Positions 33,921 to 44,332 of a DNA stretch of 64,000 nt are shown one piece after another (the first letter of the stretch is position 1; every line of letters starts with the position of its first letter). A program made the translations under genes and the position numbers. The notes under the pieces were generated by a model that saw only the letters and a list, made by a program, of their open reading frames with translations, was not told where the DNA came from and searched no databases. This DNA is from Exophiala sp. HKRS030 (lineage: Eukaryota; Ascomycota; Eurotiomycetes; Chaetothyriales; Herpotrichiellaceae): positions 2,604,001-2,668,000 of the forward strand of contig JAHWDD010000006.1 in the NCBI GenBank assembly GCA_023897205.1, written 5' to 3'.

Positions 33921-35282
33921 ATGGCGACCATCACGTTGTCAAGGGTTTTGTTGGCATCGCTACTGTTGCTACCATCCATCGCCGCCAGCCAGAGCACAAG
34001 CAATGCCCAACAACCAGTCCCCGACATCTTCATTGACGGTCCCGTCGATCAGGACAAGATCGCCCGCTTCAAAGACATATTGGAAAACCAAATCCAACAA
34101 CCACCCACCGAAATTCTCCTCGACAATGAGGACCAGTGGACCAGTCTAATCAATGGCTCACTGAAATGGGGAAATGTAACACACGGCGGCCACAATCCCA
34201 TGTCATGCCCCAAGAGTTGCAGGGCTTGTTCCGCCGATTGTTCAGTTACATGCTGCATTCTCGGCGGCGGACTGTCTACTATCAGGTTGAAGCCGGAGAA
34301 GGATGACAAGAACGGAAAAGTCCCTTCAGACTCGCCTTCGGATCCGCCGACGGACGAGCCACCATCACCACCGCCAGTCCATCCGCTCCCACCACCGGGA
34401 CAGTCTAATCCATTCCCCAGACCCATCCCGCCTCTCTCATGCCCGTGTCACTGCCAGGCAAGCTGTCCCGCTGCGATCCAGGCCATCTGCTGCGTGACCG
34501 CGGATTTTGCACCGGACGTCGAGTCCATTGTCGATGGTGGGGCCCACGTTGCTGACGCCCAGCGCGTCATCTCGGCGACCGCACCAACTGATCCAGACCC
34601 AAGAACTCCAGTCCCTGCTCCAGCTTCATCTACACCATCTACGAAGATTCCATGGGAGAAGGACTCATGCCCGTGTCACTGCGAAGGTACTTGTCCCGCA
34701 TACATCCAAGCGATCTGCTGCCAGCCACCCGGGACAATCGGCGACCGCAAACCTCCCGGTGGCGAAGACGATAGCGGTGATGACAACAAGGACAAAGACC
34801 CAGACACTCCAGCACCAGCACCAGCACCCAACCCGCACGCTCTAACCATCGTCACACAATCCGCCAACGGCACACCGCTATCGGTCCTCGCCATCGCCGA
34901 CCTCACCTCATACTACTCGTATATCACGATGGACATCGTGACCGGTCTGCAACGCAGCTCCGAAATCACTGTCAACTCCGCCACAGGCACAGCCGAGATC
35001 GTGCTCCCAATTCTGATCGGCGACAAAGACAACAAGAAATCATGCGAGCAGAGCTTCTCCGTCGTCGACGGGACGAATCTCGCCGAGCAACAGGGCGTCT
35101 TGTTGGGGTACGGCTTTCTCGCGCGCATCGGCGCCCTGGATCTCAAGGCTGGATGGGGCGGGCAGGGCCTCGAGCCTGGCGTGCCCCTCTTGACCGGCAC
35201 CAAAGTCTTACCTGGTGAGGATGGATCTGCGCCTGCACCGTCGTCTTCGCCTTCTGGTCAGCCGGCTAGGGATGAGCTGTGA
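33921..35282 (+). CDS. Secreted protein with three Cys-rich repeats and C-terminal RDEL
   Basis: This is a 453-residue single-exon protein. Residues 1-22 (LSRVLLASLLLLPSIAAS core) are a signal peptide. Three cysteine modules follow, separated by Pro-rich disordered linkers: CPKSCRACSADCSVTCC, then CPCHCQASCPAAIQAICC and CPCHCEGTCPAYIQAICC. The last two are nearly identical in protein and DNA, showing recent internal duplication. A C-terminal beta-rich domain of about 130 residues (LTIVTQSANGTPLSVLAIAD ... VLLGYGFLARIGALDLKAGW) has no family I recognise. The protein ends Ser/Pro-rich then PARDEL; RDEL resembles HDEL/KDEL ER-retrieval signals. The in-frame extension before 33921 lacks an ATG. 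It could be an ER-resident thiol-rich factor or a secreted adhesin-like protein, and I do not assign a function. Confidence 0.85.
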   Translation: MATITLSRVLLASLLLLPSIAASQSTSNAQQPVPDIFIDGPVDQDKIARFKDILENQIQQPPTEILLDNEDQWTSLINGSLKWGNVTHGGHNPMSCPKSCRACSADCSVTCCILGGGLSTIRLKPEKDDKNGKVPSDSPSDPPTDEPPSPPPVHPLPPPGQSNPFPRPIPPLSCPCHCQASCPAAIQAICCVTADFAPDVESIVDGGAHVADAQRVISATAPTDPDPRTPVPAPASSTPSTKIPWEKDSCPCHCEGTCPAYIQAICCQPPGTIGDRKPPGGEDDSGDDNKDKDPDTPAPAPAPNPHALTIVTQSANGTPLSVLAIADLTSYYSYITMDIVTGLQRSSEITVNSATGTAEIVLPILIGDKDNKKSCEQSFSVVDGTNLAEQQGVLLGYGFLARIGALDLKAGWGGQGLEPGVPLLTGTKVLPGEDGSAPAPSSSPSGQPARDEL

Positions 35283-35756
35283 GCTATCCTGGCGCCAACT
35301 AGGAGAGAGAGAAACGCGGAGCGAGGCACGAAATGGTGATGATTTGTCATGAGCATGGTCTCCCCCTTCGCTGGTTTACACGTCTAAATTTCCACCTTGT
35401 AACTAGTTAGTTAGCTAGCTAAGTCAGGATTCTTAACACATTTTGAGTAATTCTCCTATTTCTCTCTAATAGCGAGCTGTGAACTGAAAATTGCGGATTT
35501 TGAATTCGATCAGCCAAATTTAGCCATCACGGGCACGGGTTCTGAGTTGATCCGTAAGTTGTAACGCATAGAGAAGAGAAGAGAAGACGAAGAAGCAGTA
35601 CGCATAGTTGATTAGTTAGTTACTTAGTCAGTCACAGTAGGTAGTGTGGTAGTCAATAATTAATAATAAATCGGAAAATCCCCCCTCCCTCTTTTCTCGG
35701 CAGTCCGCACCCAGTCCGGTAGCTAGTCCTTCAGCCTCCTCGTGGCGCACATGAAT

Positions 35757-35776
35757 ACTCCGTACATACGGAGTAC
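35757..35776. repeat. Palindromic TACGGAGT motif
   Basis: ACTCCGTAC and its mirror TACGGAGT face each other across a two-base centre (CCGTACATACGG). It is the most symmetrical of several TACGGAG copies in this window and resembles the tip of the MITE inverted repeat. Confidence 0.55.
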
Positions 35777-35927
35777 ATGAAGATTTCACTGACTGGTTAA
35801 ATAGAATCCACACCGCTCCGCTAACCAACTAGTTAGTTAGTTGGTTAGTCAGGTCTCCGTGTGGTAGTGGTGGCGGTGGGCGGGCGCTCCGGCGTAGATA
35901 CTGTAGATACATGCAATGGTTTTCTAT

Positions 35928-35964
35928 GGAAGGGAGGAGGGAGGGAGGGAGGGAGGGAGGGTGG
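35928..35964 (+). repeat. (GGGA)n tract, potential G-quadruplex
   Basis: Seven GGG runs separated mostly by single A residues meet the usual G-quadruplex sequence rule with very short loops. It lies in the 3' space between two convergent genes. Confidence 0.7.
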
Positions 35965-36440
35965 TTATTACTTACCCAGTGAGTATACTTACTTTGAATT
36001 GAATGCTTGCACTCGCTTACGGGGTGCTCAGGTATGCATAGTATGTGTAATAAATGGTTAGTTGACTGGGTGGTTGGATGGTTGGCTCCATCTGTTTGTT
36101 CGCCTCCTCGTGTCGGCGCAATGGCAATAGCAATGGTAATGGCGGGCTTACATCAGCGGTAAAAACCTTGACACTATGCCGTATCCAGTGTGAGGTTCAC
36201 GGTGGCACGCTAGTTTGGAGTTCTATATGTGATCTTGAGATGGGTTGGAGGAAGTGAGATGGGAGTCGCTTATTTGTTCGCCATTTAATTTGCGTTGACT
36301 TGGAGGATGATGGGTGGTCTTGGTGTTTATCTAGTTTAGTGGATTGTTGGATCACTAGGATTCCAAATCTCGTTCTTGAAACTCATTGATTCGTAATATC
36401 TATAGGTATTTGTACAATCTATCTATGCATGGAGAAGATG

Positions 36441-38671
36441 TTACACTAAACTCTTCAAGTTAAAGCCATTCTGTGTATCGCCTTCGACCGCCACCCGCAT
36501 CGTCTCACCCCTGATGCGTGTCTCGTCAAAGACAGCATGGCAATCTGGGCCGGCCAGCATTGCCGATGCATCAGTGGCTTTGTCACGGAAGGCATGAAGG
36601 GCCAGTGCAGGAAGACTGAATCGAAATGCCAGATCCCTGACGTCCAATGTGTTGAGTGCTTTGTACGCGCGGGCTGCAGCAGCAATACCAAAGAGGACAT
36701 AAGCAAGACAGCATGCGACCAGAAATGCGAGGGGTATCTTGGGGACCTTGGCCACTAGTAAAACGGTGCGTGTCTGCTCTTGGATGTTTTCGCGTTGTGA
36801 TAGGAATGGCCCTATGACGCCCATGACGCGACTTGAGTAGTCGTTGGCAAAGGTCTCGGCCAATTCCTGCGAATTCTGCGACAAAACGGCTTTCAGGAAT
36901 AGATCTTGTAGGTCATTATCGAATGCACTGAAACTGCCAGTCAGGGCATATCCATGAAAGATCTCGGCTATCGTTCCATTTGGGGATGGAGTCATGGTAT
37001 TGATGTAGGCCTTTGAGTCAACCCAATTGTAGTCAACTGCATAAGTTGTATATTGACATTGTAGGACAACATCCAGGGTTGCTGTTAAGCCTTTGTGAAC
37101 GCCTGGATCTAAGGTCATATTGACACCTGCTTTTTGAGATACGCTGGCGAAACGGGCGGCGAATCCAAAGTAGACAGGATTAATCAACTCGGAATCACTC
37201 AAGACGGGCTGAAGGTCTCCAACACTGTCGTAAGGGATAGACAAGTCTGCGTCTTTAAAGTAGGCATATTGCATTCCGGAGCTTGGTTTGAACCCGAGGA
37301 CAGGTACGTCCGGATCCGCGAGTGCCGTACCTGTGTCATCGATCACCATCTTCTTTCCGAGGATGCCCAGAAATTGTCACTGCAGTTGAATTGACTGTAA
37401 TTCTCCAGAGGATTACCATCGATCCATCGACATTTGGTATTTGTGATGGGTGTACATGTCGTGACAACACCAGCAGTTTCCGCTCGGAAATCGCGCAGTG
37501 GGTTTAGACCGGTATGCTGAGGGATCAGGAGTGCCACCTTAGCAGCGTTCTGTGAGGCAGGAGGATCCACCAGGCGGATCTCGGAAATGTTGCTCTCAGC
37601 GTGGTTGAGGATGAAGATTTCATTCTGCCCGGTAACGTAAGCATTATAGTCTTCGACTGCAACGACGCCGTTGCGGGAGCAGGGAAGACCATAATTTTCG
37701 GAACGATTCAGGGTTAGACATGCTTCTGATAGACCGCGGCCGTAAGCCTGTCGTGTTGACGAGATAGAGATCTCATCGAATGCGATGGTAGATGTTGTAT
37801 AGTGGACAGCTGAATCGGCAGCGAAGACGACGCAAGCCAGGAAGAGCGTCAGAGAGAGCGTACGAGCTGTGCGACGCAAAACAGGTGGGATAACCACATC
37901 CTTTTCTCCCGAATAAGAAAAATAACGTCTCAATCTCCCAATGGATGCCAGGCACAGACCCACGAGAAGACTGTACTGATAGGGGGTGGGTAGATCATGC
38001 TGTCCGATTCCAGCAGATGACCGGATCATGAGCAACGCAGCGTAGAAGCTATCAAGGTTCATGACGAAGCCAGCCAACAGTGGAGCCAACGTTGACGCCC
38101 AGGATGCGACAAAGACAATGCGAGTGGCGGAATAGTTGACCAGAAATACTCCACGGTTCTCAAGTAGGTCCGTATTGGAGATCTGCGAGAACAGGCTGTC
38201 GTCTGATTTGACCCTGTAACCAAAGATGAGACCAAGCAATGCCGCAATAAGCAAAGTCATGGGAACCACGACAATAATGGTGGGGAGGATGATGGCTCTG
38301 AGTAATTGACGGGTATGACATGGTTCATCCTGGTGGGGAGAAAGGCTCTTGTCCGTCAGAGGCCAGCTTGAGAACTCATATTGAGGAGGAATTGATCGAG
38401 GGGCTTTTGAACTGCTCCGGCTCGTGGAGTTGGATGTCTTGTGGGCGAAGATTGAGGGTGGAGGTGAACTGGTGAGATCTGGGCGTTGAGCCAAAAAGGC
38501 CTCATTCTGGGAATCATCTCCTGAAGAGAGTAACACTTGATCGCGTTGAGAGACCCTGTCGCCTACATGATAGGAGAAATTGCGACCCCTGGGCTTCTGA
38601 GGAACTGTGATGCTCGGAATGGGGGTGAGATATTCCCAGAAGGGATTGGGAGATGGAACGTTGGACGCCAT
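36441..38671 (-). CDS. Multipass membrane protein, unknown function (one probable single-base frameshift)
   Basis: The N-terminal about 120 residues are cytosolic and Ser/Pro-rich. Membrane segments follow: ILPTIIVVVPMTLLIAALLG, FVASWASTLAPLLAGFVMNL, YSLLVGLCLASIGRL and LSLTLFLACVVFAADSA. Then comes a large non-cytosolic domain of about 330 residues with several sequons (NRS, NIS, NYS, NCS, NMT, NGT), and a last membrane segment (IPLAFLVACCLAYVLFGIAA) with a short tail. The frame from 38671 stops at 37343 while the next frame is already open. At AATTTCTGG (coding strand, 37371-37373) one extra T gives NCSDNFLGILGKKMVIDD and 744 codons in total. There are no intron signals there. I recall similar hypothetical membrane proteins in large families of Pezizomycotina, with no known role. 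Confidence 0.8.
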
Positions 38672-39718
38672 AGAAGGCAGCTCTCAACGAACAAATCAAG
38701 CTATCACAGAAGCAACGCAAGGAGGACTGAGTAACATGATGAGAGACTGTAAACTTAGCAGATCTTGTATTGAAGCACCGATGTTCTGATATGAGATTTG
38801 TACGCTGCGGATGGCGCGTGAGTTCCAGGGATCCTACAATGGTAGCCTGAGACGACGAGACCCACACCGGTTTGGCATGATGACTCTAGTGATGATATGT
38901 CATGCATGGTTCTGGTGGTTCTGGTGGCTCTGGCGCGATCGATGGATGAAGAACAAGGATGGAGGGTTCTAAATTCTGGAGTGGCCGACAAGCGACGATT
39001 CAGCCTCGAATATGGATCCCTGGCCAGACGGAGAGTTTCTTTGTAAAGAGGACGGAAGTGGGTGGAGGAAGTCCGTATTTGCTGATACGAGCTGGACTTT
39101 TGGACACGGCAAGTACCGACGCCTGCTCCGTACTGTGGATCTATTGGTCGTATTCAAGAACACTTGCCGCCTGAACTGGCCATACGAAGTTGATCCTGCC
39201 ACTTGAGTTTCGAAGAGTTAGGATCGACTATCCTTGCCGCGGTAATCTTCTTACCAGAAATGGACTAGATCTTAGGTCCAATGGTTTGGTAATGTGTTAA
39301 CTGATCTCACCTATGATTTAGCAGAACTTTAGGTGACATGGGTGGGTATATTTCAGACCATAGGTACCTTTGTGTGCAGAGCCTTTAACTGGCCACCCGT
39401 ACTTTTCAGCCCACAGCCCCAATCGGCAACCAAATGGACCCCCAAGCACTCCAAGCACTCCAACGTGGCACCGCTCCCCATGCTTCAGCCACCACTTCTG
39501 CTCTCACCGACTCAAGTCAGTATCATGGCGTTCTGTTGGTCTACGGGTTCAGTCTTTTGTTATCCTAGTTGCGTATTCAGTCGTTCCTCTCCGCCAGTGG
39601 GAAGGCTCACACCTCGTCATAACTTTGAAACTTTCATTCACCGTGTTCGTAGTCTGTGGACTGATACGCGACAACATCACAAACTGGCTTGACACGCATA
39701 ACTGGTCGATGTGATGGC
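38672..39718. other. Intergenic, no gene seen
   Basis: This contains the promoter of the membrane protein gene and the downstream region of the sirtuin gene. The frames on the plus strand (39333-39714) have no domain. Confidence 0.4.
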
Positions 39719-40690
39719 TTACAAGGATGTTCGTGTATCATCATACTCGCTGATCTCACCAATAACACTCTTCAATATCTCGGGCACAATAACCGCTGCA
39801 TCTCCTTGGAAAAACCAATCGTCTTTGGTAAGAGACGTGGCATCAGCCTTGTCCATATTGATCACTGCCACGCGTGCCCCCTTGCTCCTGGCAATTTCGG
39901 TATAGCCTGCTGCAGGGTAGACTTTCGAACTCGTGCCGATAACCAGCATGAGATCGATTTTCTCCGGCTGATCGAACCAAGCTGATACACTTCTCATGAC
40001 TTCGGAGGGTAGGGCCTCTCCAAACCACACCACCCCTGGTCGTAGAAGGTTCTTCTTACATTGAGGACACTGCGGCAGGTCATCAGTGTCGATCTTGGGG
40101 ATGGGAATGCTGACGTCCGAGATATCAGCCCCTTTCACGAGTGCATGCTTTTGTTTCGCAGCAGCTTTCAATTGTGCATCTGGGGCTTGGTCTTGATCAG
40201 CCGGAAGAGCCAAAGCAGGAACAATAGGATCTGTGAAATCGTTTTGTGTATGATATCCACAACCTTCCTCATCCCAGCATTTGACATCAAAGAGATTTCC
40301 ATGGAGCAGTTTCAGCTGTTCTGCAGGATGACCAGCACGTGGACTCAATCCATCAACGTTTTGACTGAGAGTGATAAAGTCTGCATTCCGTCGAGCCAGT
40401 TCGGCTAGAGCGAGATGAGCGCGATTGGGTTTGGCATTCAAAGCCATATGTCTCCTGTAGCTGTAGAATTGCCATGACAAAGCTGGGTCGCGCTCAAACG
40501 CTTCGGGCGTAGCTAATTCAGTCGCTACAAAAGTACGCCATAAACCGCCGGCTCCACGAAAGGTGGGCAAACCACTCGACGCAGAAAGCCCAGCACCCAG
40601 AAGGGCACAGATTCGCTTGGATGATTGGAGATGCTTCACAAATGAAGCAACATCCGAGGACGGCATCTTGTGAGAAGAGTTCAGGCTCAT
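39719..40690 (-). CDS. Sirtuin, SIRT5-type NAD-dependent deacylase
   Basis: This 323-residue class III sirtuin has no intron. The NAD motif is GAGLSASSGLPTFRG (residues 32-46). QNVDG (110-114) and catalytic His130 (LLHGNLFD) are present. Zinc cysteines lie in CWDEEGC and CPQC. GTSSKVYPAAGY and INMDKAD close the Rossmann domain. The FYSYRR motif (Tyr76, Arg79) corresponds to the Tyr102/Arg105 pair that in human SIRT5 reads negatively charged acyl groups, so it may remove succinyl, malonyl or glutaryl groups rather than acetyl. It contains an insertion of about 30 residues (LPADQDQAPDAQLKAAAKQK) within the zinc module. The frame is open to 40783 but without ATG. The start at 40690 is preferred, although 40666 (MPSSDVASF) is also possible. 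Confidence 0.93.
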   Translation of the reverse strand: MSLNSSHKMPSSDVASFVKHLQSSKRICALLGAGLSASSGLPTFRGAGGLWRTFVATELATPEAFERDPALSWQFYSYRRHMALNAKPNRAHLALAELARRNADFITLSQNVDGLSPRAGHPAEQLKLLHGNLFDVKCWDEEGCGYHTQNDFTDPIVPALALPADQDQAPDAQLKAAAKQKHALVKGADISDVSIPIPKIDTDDLPQCPQCKKNLLRPGVVWFGEALPSEVMRSVSAWFDQPEKIDLMLVIGTSSKVYPAAGYTEIARSKGARVAVINMDKADATSLTKDDWFFQGDAAVIVPEILKSVIGEISEYDDTRTSL

Positions 40691-41542
40691 GTTGCTGCTA
40701 AAGCACTGGCTGGATTCTGATTGTAAGTGGTCGCCACGAGACCGCTTGAGAAAAGTTGAAAAGAGATCGTTTTCAAGCTTCAAGTACCGTATTTTTGTTC
40801 ATGTTCTTGAGTGACTGGAACTGTCCCTCGATCAGAATGTGACACGCTGTTGCCTGTGTGGGAGGTAGTCATCTGCCCGTTGGTAACCTGTGCGGCACCT
40901 TAGGGGACTGACCAATCGTAAGAAAATAACTACCTAGGTAGGTATGAGACCACAGATTGATAATGAGTCTGTAAAAGAGGTCAAGTCTTGTCTTGGCTTG
41001 CTCCGGGGAAAACTACTCCATAGAGGAGATTGAGAGAGTCGTGCGAATCTTGGACGGAGTGAGTCGTGTCACCGTACGTGAAAAGTGAGAGGAGAGGATA
41101 TCCGGCCAATCGGATAACGCACCGTCAAAAGGTGACGAGAGACGTTGAACTGAGTGGCCGAGGGGCTGCCACATGGACCCTCAAAGACCCTCAAGATCCT
41201 TTCAAGGACCACAACGTCAAAACGTCTTCCTTTGCATTCTCCTCAGTTTCCTCGAATATCCAGACCTCAAACGCCGTTGACATTCGTCCAAAATCACCTT
41301 GGAGGTAGCCTGCGAGTCGAGTCGGATCCTACAACCCGGCCTTGTCACACCACTACACCCTCCGTCTTGACTCTCGTCTCACTTCTCCGCGATAACGATA
41401 ACGACTCTCGTCGCCACCAATGTCCCCTCCGACTGCTTCTCGCACCCGACTTTGTCATTTCCCTTGATTGTCTCCGACAACGTCTCCACTGCATGGCAGA
41501 ATCAACTCTCTTCCTCCACGTCTAACAACGACCACAACCACC
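40691..41542. other. Divergent promoter region
   Basis: This 850-bp bidirectional promoter lies between the sirtuin and flavoprotein-ankyrin genes. A CTACCTAGGTAG palindrome lies near 40931. From about 41330 the plus strand is pyrimidine/CA-rich, a probable 5' leader. No gene is seen. Confidence 0.4.
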
Positions 41543-43294
41543 ATGGCATTAGTCCTCTCAGGCAATGCTCGGCCTGGACGCCGGCGCATCAATCTCCTCC
41601 TCTATCTCACCGACAAAATCGGTCCAGAAGTCCTACCTTATCTACTCCAAAATCCCGACATCAACCTGCGAGTCGTTTCGGAAAGCTCAAAGCTCGAATT
41701 TCAGCCCTACATGAACCCCATGGTCAACCTAGATGATGTGCAGTGGTACGAAAATACTCCTCAAGACCCTTACCGCAATCAAGTAAAGATGCTGGGACAT
41801 CGACTGGCAAGATGGGCAGACCTACTCTGTGTGGTCATGGATGCAGGCATGATTTCCTTGATGCTCAGCGGCTTCACCACCGATGTCATTCTCCATGTGC
41901 TCCGCTGCTGGGACGTCTCGAAAAGAATTACTTTACTCCCCGAATTAAGTCTTGATCAATGGAATCATCCTCTGTGGAAGAAACAACTGTCTAAACTCCA
42001 CCGGAAGTGGGAATGGGTTCATGTTCTCACTCCTGCCCTCTGGAACTATGCTGAAGATCCGTATAATCACTCCCAACCCGGTCCCAATCCTCTTGGCCAA
42101 GACGCCGACCCAGAAATCGAATGGCAATGGGACGGTCCCGAAGAGATTCTCGAATCTATCCAAGCCGAAGTCCAAACCGTTCTCAGATCATCAAGACCAA
42201 AGCCTTTCTCACTCGTACCACATCTCTCCCCAATCCATCCGCAATCCTCCAAACCACGTCTTCCTCTCGAGATCTGGACCTTGATATTAGACCATCTTGG
42301 TGACTGGGAACTCGCTTCTGCACTCGGCATTTTCACTCACATCCCGGTTCCTCACGACTGGCGGCCTTTGGTGCCATCGCCACTCTCCGCCCGTCGCTCT
42401 CTTGAATACACCATTCTCACCCAACCCATTACCCATATCAAAGGCTGGTTCACCGCAAACACCACCACCCAACCGCCAACGACCCTTTCACAAACCGCCA
42501 CCAAACTCATTTTCCGCTTCAGCATGACTGATCTCCTCACCTACTTAGCACTTCACCAGAAAGACATATTTTGGACGAGTTTCGGTGTTGCCTTGCTTCC
42601 ACACAAAGCCTCACTCATCTACAATTCCTCGACCATCCTTCAATGGTGGCGCGACTGTCCCGCTGTCATCAAGAAAGAATATGGCCCTGAAGCCATGGAT
42701 GGAGCGTCGCGCGCTGGCTTCGTCGAGGTTCTAGACTGGTGGCTCAACTCCGGCTTGAAACTCACCTACACCGAGAAAGCACTCGAGTCCGCCAGTGCCA
42801 AAGGCCATGTCGAAGTCTTGGAATGGTGGCGAGTCAACTCGCTCAAGCTGGCCGGTACACCGTCAGAACTGCCTCTCAAGGTCGGCAAGTCCATCCTCCT
42901 AGCCGCCCAATCCGGCCGCACCAACAGCATCGAATGGTGGGAGAACAGTGGCATCCCATACGCACACGAGGACGGCGTCGCACGTCTAGCCTCTCAGCAC
43001 GGCCACGTTCCCGTCCTAGAACTCTGGCACAGTTTCAAGGGCAGCAAGATGATTTTTGACAACCAAGTCTTGGTCGGCGCCACCAAGAACGGCCATGCCG
43101 GCGTCTTGCAGTGGTGGAAGGACGTCAGCCGCAGGAGCGGACTGAGAGTCGAATACAAAACCTGCGACATCGAAGAAGCCATGGAAGATGCCGTTGGCGG
43201 CGGCGGCGAAGGCGAGGTGCGAGAGTGGTGGGGCCGCAACGGTCTCAACCTCGGTGTCGGCACCGGCGAGTGGATGCGCGTGAAGACCTTGTGA
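41543..43294 (+). CDS. Flavoprotein-like domain fused to ankyrin-like repeats
   Basis: The single exon encodes 583 residues. Residues about 10-180 resemble the flavoprotein fold of phosphopantothenoylcysteine decarboxylases: INLLLYLTDKIGPEVLPYLL, then RWADLLCVVMDAGMISLML, LHVLRCWDVSKRITLLPEL and QWNHPLWKKQLSKL, which sit where PPCDC has its ADL...APAMN...MW-P--T motifs. The catalytic Asn of the PAMN motif is not present (PELS instead). The C-terminal half has ankyrin-like units of the type A-x-x-G-H-V-x-V-L-x-W-W (FVEVLDWWLNSG, HVEVLEWWRVNS, RTNSIEWWENSG, HAGVLQWWKDVS). An in-between segment begins KPRLPLEIWTLILDHL, which is F-box-like. It may be a non-catalytic flavin-binding scaffold. The ATG at 41543 follows a leader; upstream in-frame sequence is CA-rich and unlikely coding. 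Confidence 0.82.
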   Translation: MALVLSGNARPGRRRINLLLYLTDKIGPEVLPYLLQNPDINLRVVSESSKLEFQPYMNPMVNLDDVQWYENTPQDPYRNQVKMLGHRLARWADLLCVVMDAGMISLMLSGFTTDVILHVLRCWDVSKRITLLPELSLDQWNHPLWKKQLSKLHRKWEWVHVLTPALWNYAEDPYNHSQPGPNPLGQDADPEIEWQWDGPEEILESIQAEVQTVLRSSRPKPFSLVPHLSPIHPQSSKPRLPLEIWTLILDHLGDWELASALGIFTHIPVPHDWRPLVPSPLSARRSLEYTILTQPITHIKGWFTANTTTQPPTTLSQTATKLIFRFSMTDLLTYLALHQKDIFWTSFGVALLPHKASLIYNSSTILQWWRDCPAVIKKEYGPEAMDGASRAGFVEVLDWWLNSGLKLTYTEKALESASAKGHVEVLEWWRVNSLKLAGTPSELPLKVGKSILLAAQSGRTNSIEWWENSGIPYAHEDGVARLASQHGHVPVLELWHSFKGSKMIFDNQVLVGATKNGHAGVLQWWKDVSRRSGLRVEYKTCDIEEAMEDAVGGGGEGEVREWWGRNGLNLGVGTGEWMRVKTL

Positions 43295-44332
43295 TGTTGA
43301 CCATCATCATCGTGGTTTTACCGTATCAAAATATCAACCCCCCCCTCTTCTTCCCAGTCTGTGCATGAATTCACGCAAATCATGCTCATCGACTACGCGC
43401 CCCATGAAAATCAACAATCAACGTCCATATTTAGCGTGGCGAAATGCGAAATGCGAAACACGAATAGGAACGAGAAACCCTCTTTTTCTTACAAGTCGAA
43501 TGGTTATGAAACGATGGCAAGCCCTTTTTTCTCCTCTTCAGATCTACCGTGGCGTCGGCTTTGTGTCTTAAAAAAATACGTACTACATAGCAGGTGTGTG
43601 CTGTTAGCAAAGGAGAGCCATGTAATGTATCAAATCAACCAATCAATGAATAGTCTTTCCATGAACCTACAAGTAGCAGTAGCAGTAGTTTGTGGTAGCC
43701 GTGTTGAGAATGCATCAGCTGAACGACTAAAAGGAAAGTTTTACGTTTTGATAGTCGGGGGATAGAAAACGTTTGGAAATTGGAAACCACATCTCATTAT
43801 GGTAGCCACCGTTATGCCGTTGATGTCTTGATAGTTGCCTATTGGTACTGCTTCTCGGGAAGCATTGATTCAACGATACACCTTAAAGCTTCCCCTCCGA
43901 AGGTCAATCCACACCAGGTCTTTTAGTACCCTGTCTATGCACCCTTGAATTATGTTGAATCCTTGGACCGGTGATTACCTATCTCGACACCAGAAGCTAC
44001 CGTAAGCTACTTGGCCATCTTCGACCATTGAATTCTATTGATATCGAAAGAAAGCCCTAAAACCCTCCTTCCCGATGTATGTCTCCATATCATTCTTCAT
44101 TCATAAGCATCATTGATCCTCAGCACATTTCGTGCATTCTCACGCTTCCCATTAATTCATACACGTTTCTCATTCGTAGTATCAGCTCTTTGCTTCGCTC
44201 GGTCTGGGCCTCAAGAAGACCTCATCAAGTCTTGATGACTTGTCAAGCCCGTCAAGTTCCCGATCTGAGCGCCATGCTCCAATTTGACTCCCGCTCCAAA
44301 AAATCGACTCAAAAACTTCTCGAGTGCCTCCG
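43295..44332. other. Intergenic, no gene seen
   Basis: This lies between convergent genes. It contains AGTAGC repeats near 43672 and several short frames without domains. It probably holds two 3' UTRs. Confidence 0.4.

Larger units (their letters stand above)
35283..36440. other. Intergenic with repeats and palindrome
   Basis: This gap between two convergent genes is full of TAGTTAG words (35400-35425, 35610-35635, 35820-35850). It also contains a near-perfect palindrome with TACGGAG arms (35757-35776) and a GGGA tandem tract (35928-35964). No gene is seen. Confidence 0.5.

Noticed and set aside
20976..40000. Search for a secondary-metabolite or defence gene cluster
   Set aside because: Neighbouring genes are unrelated housekeeping functions. 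No synthase, P450, transporter and regulator grouping or NLR-type gene is seen.
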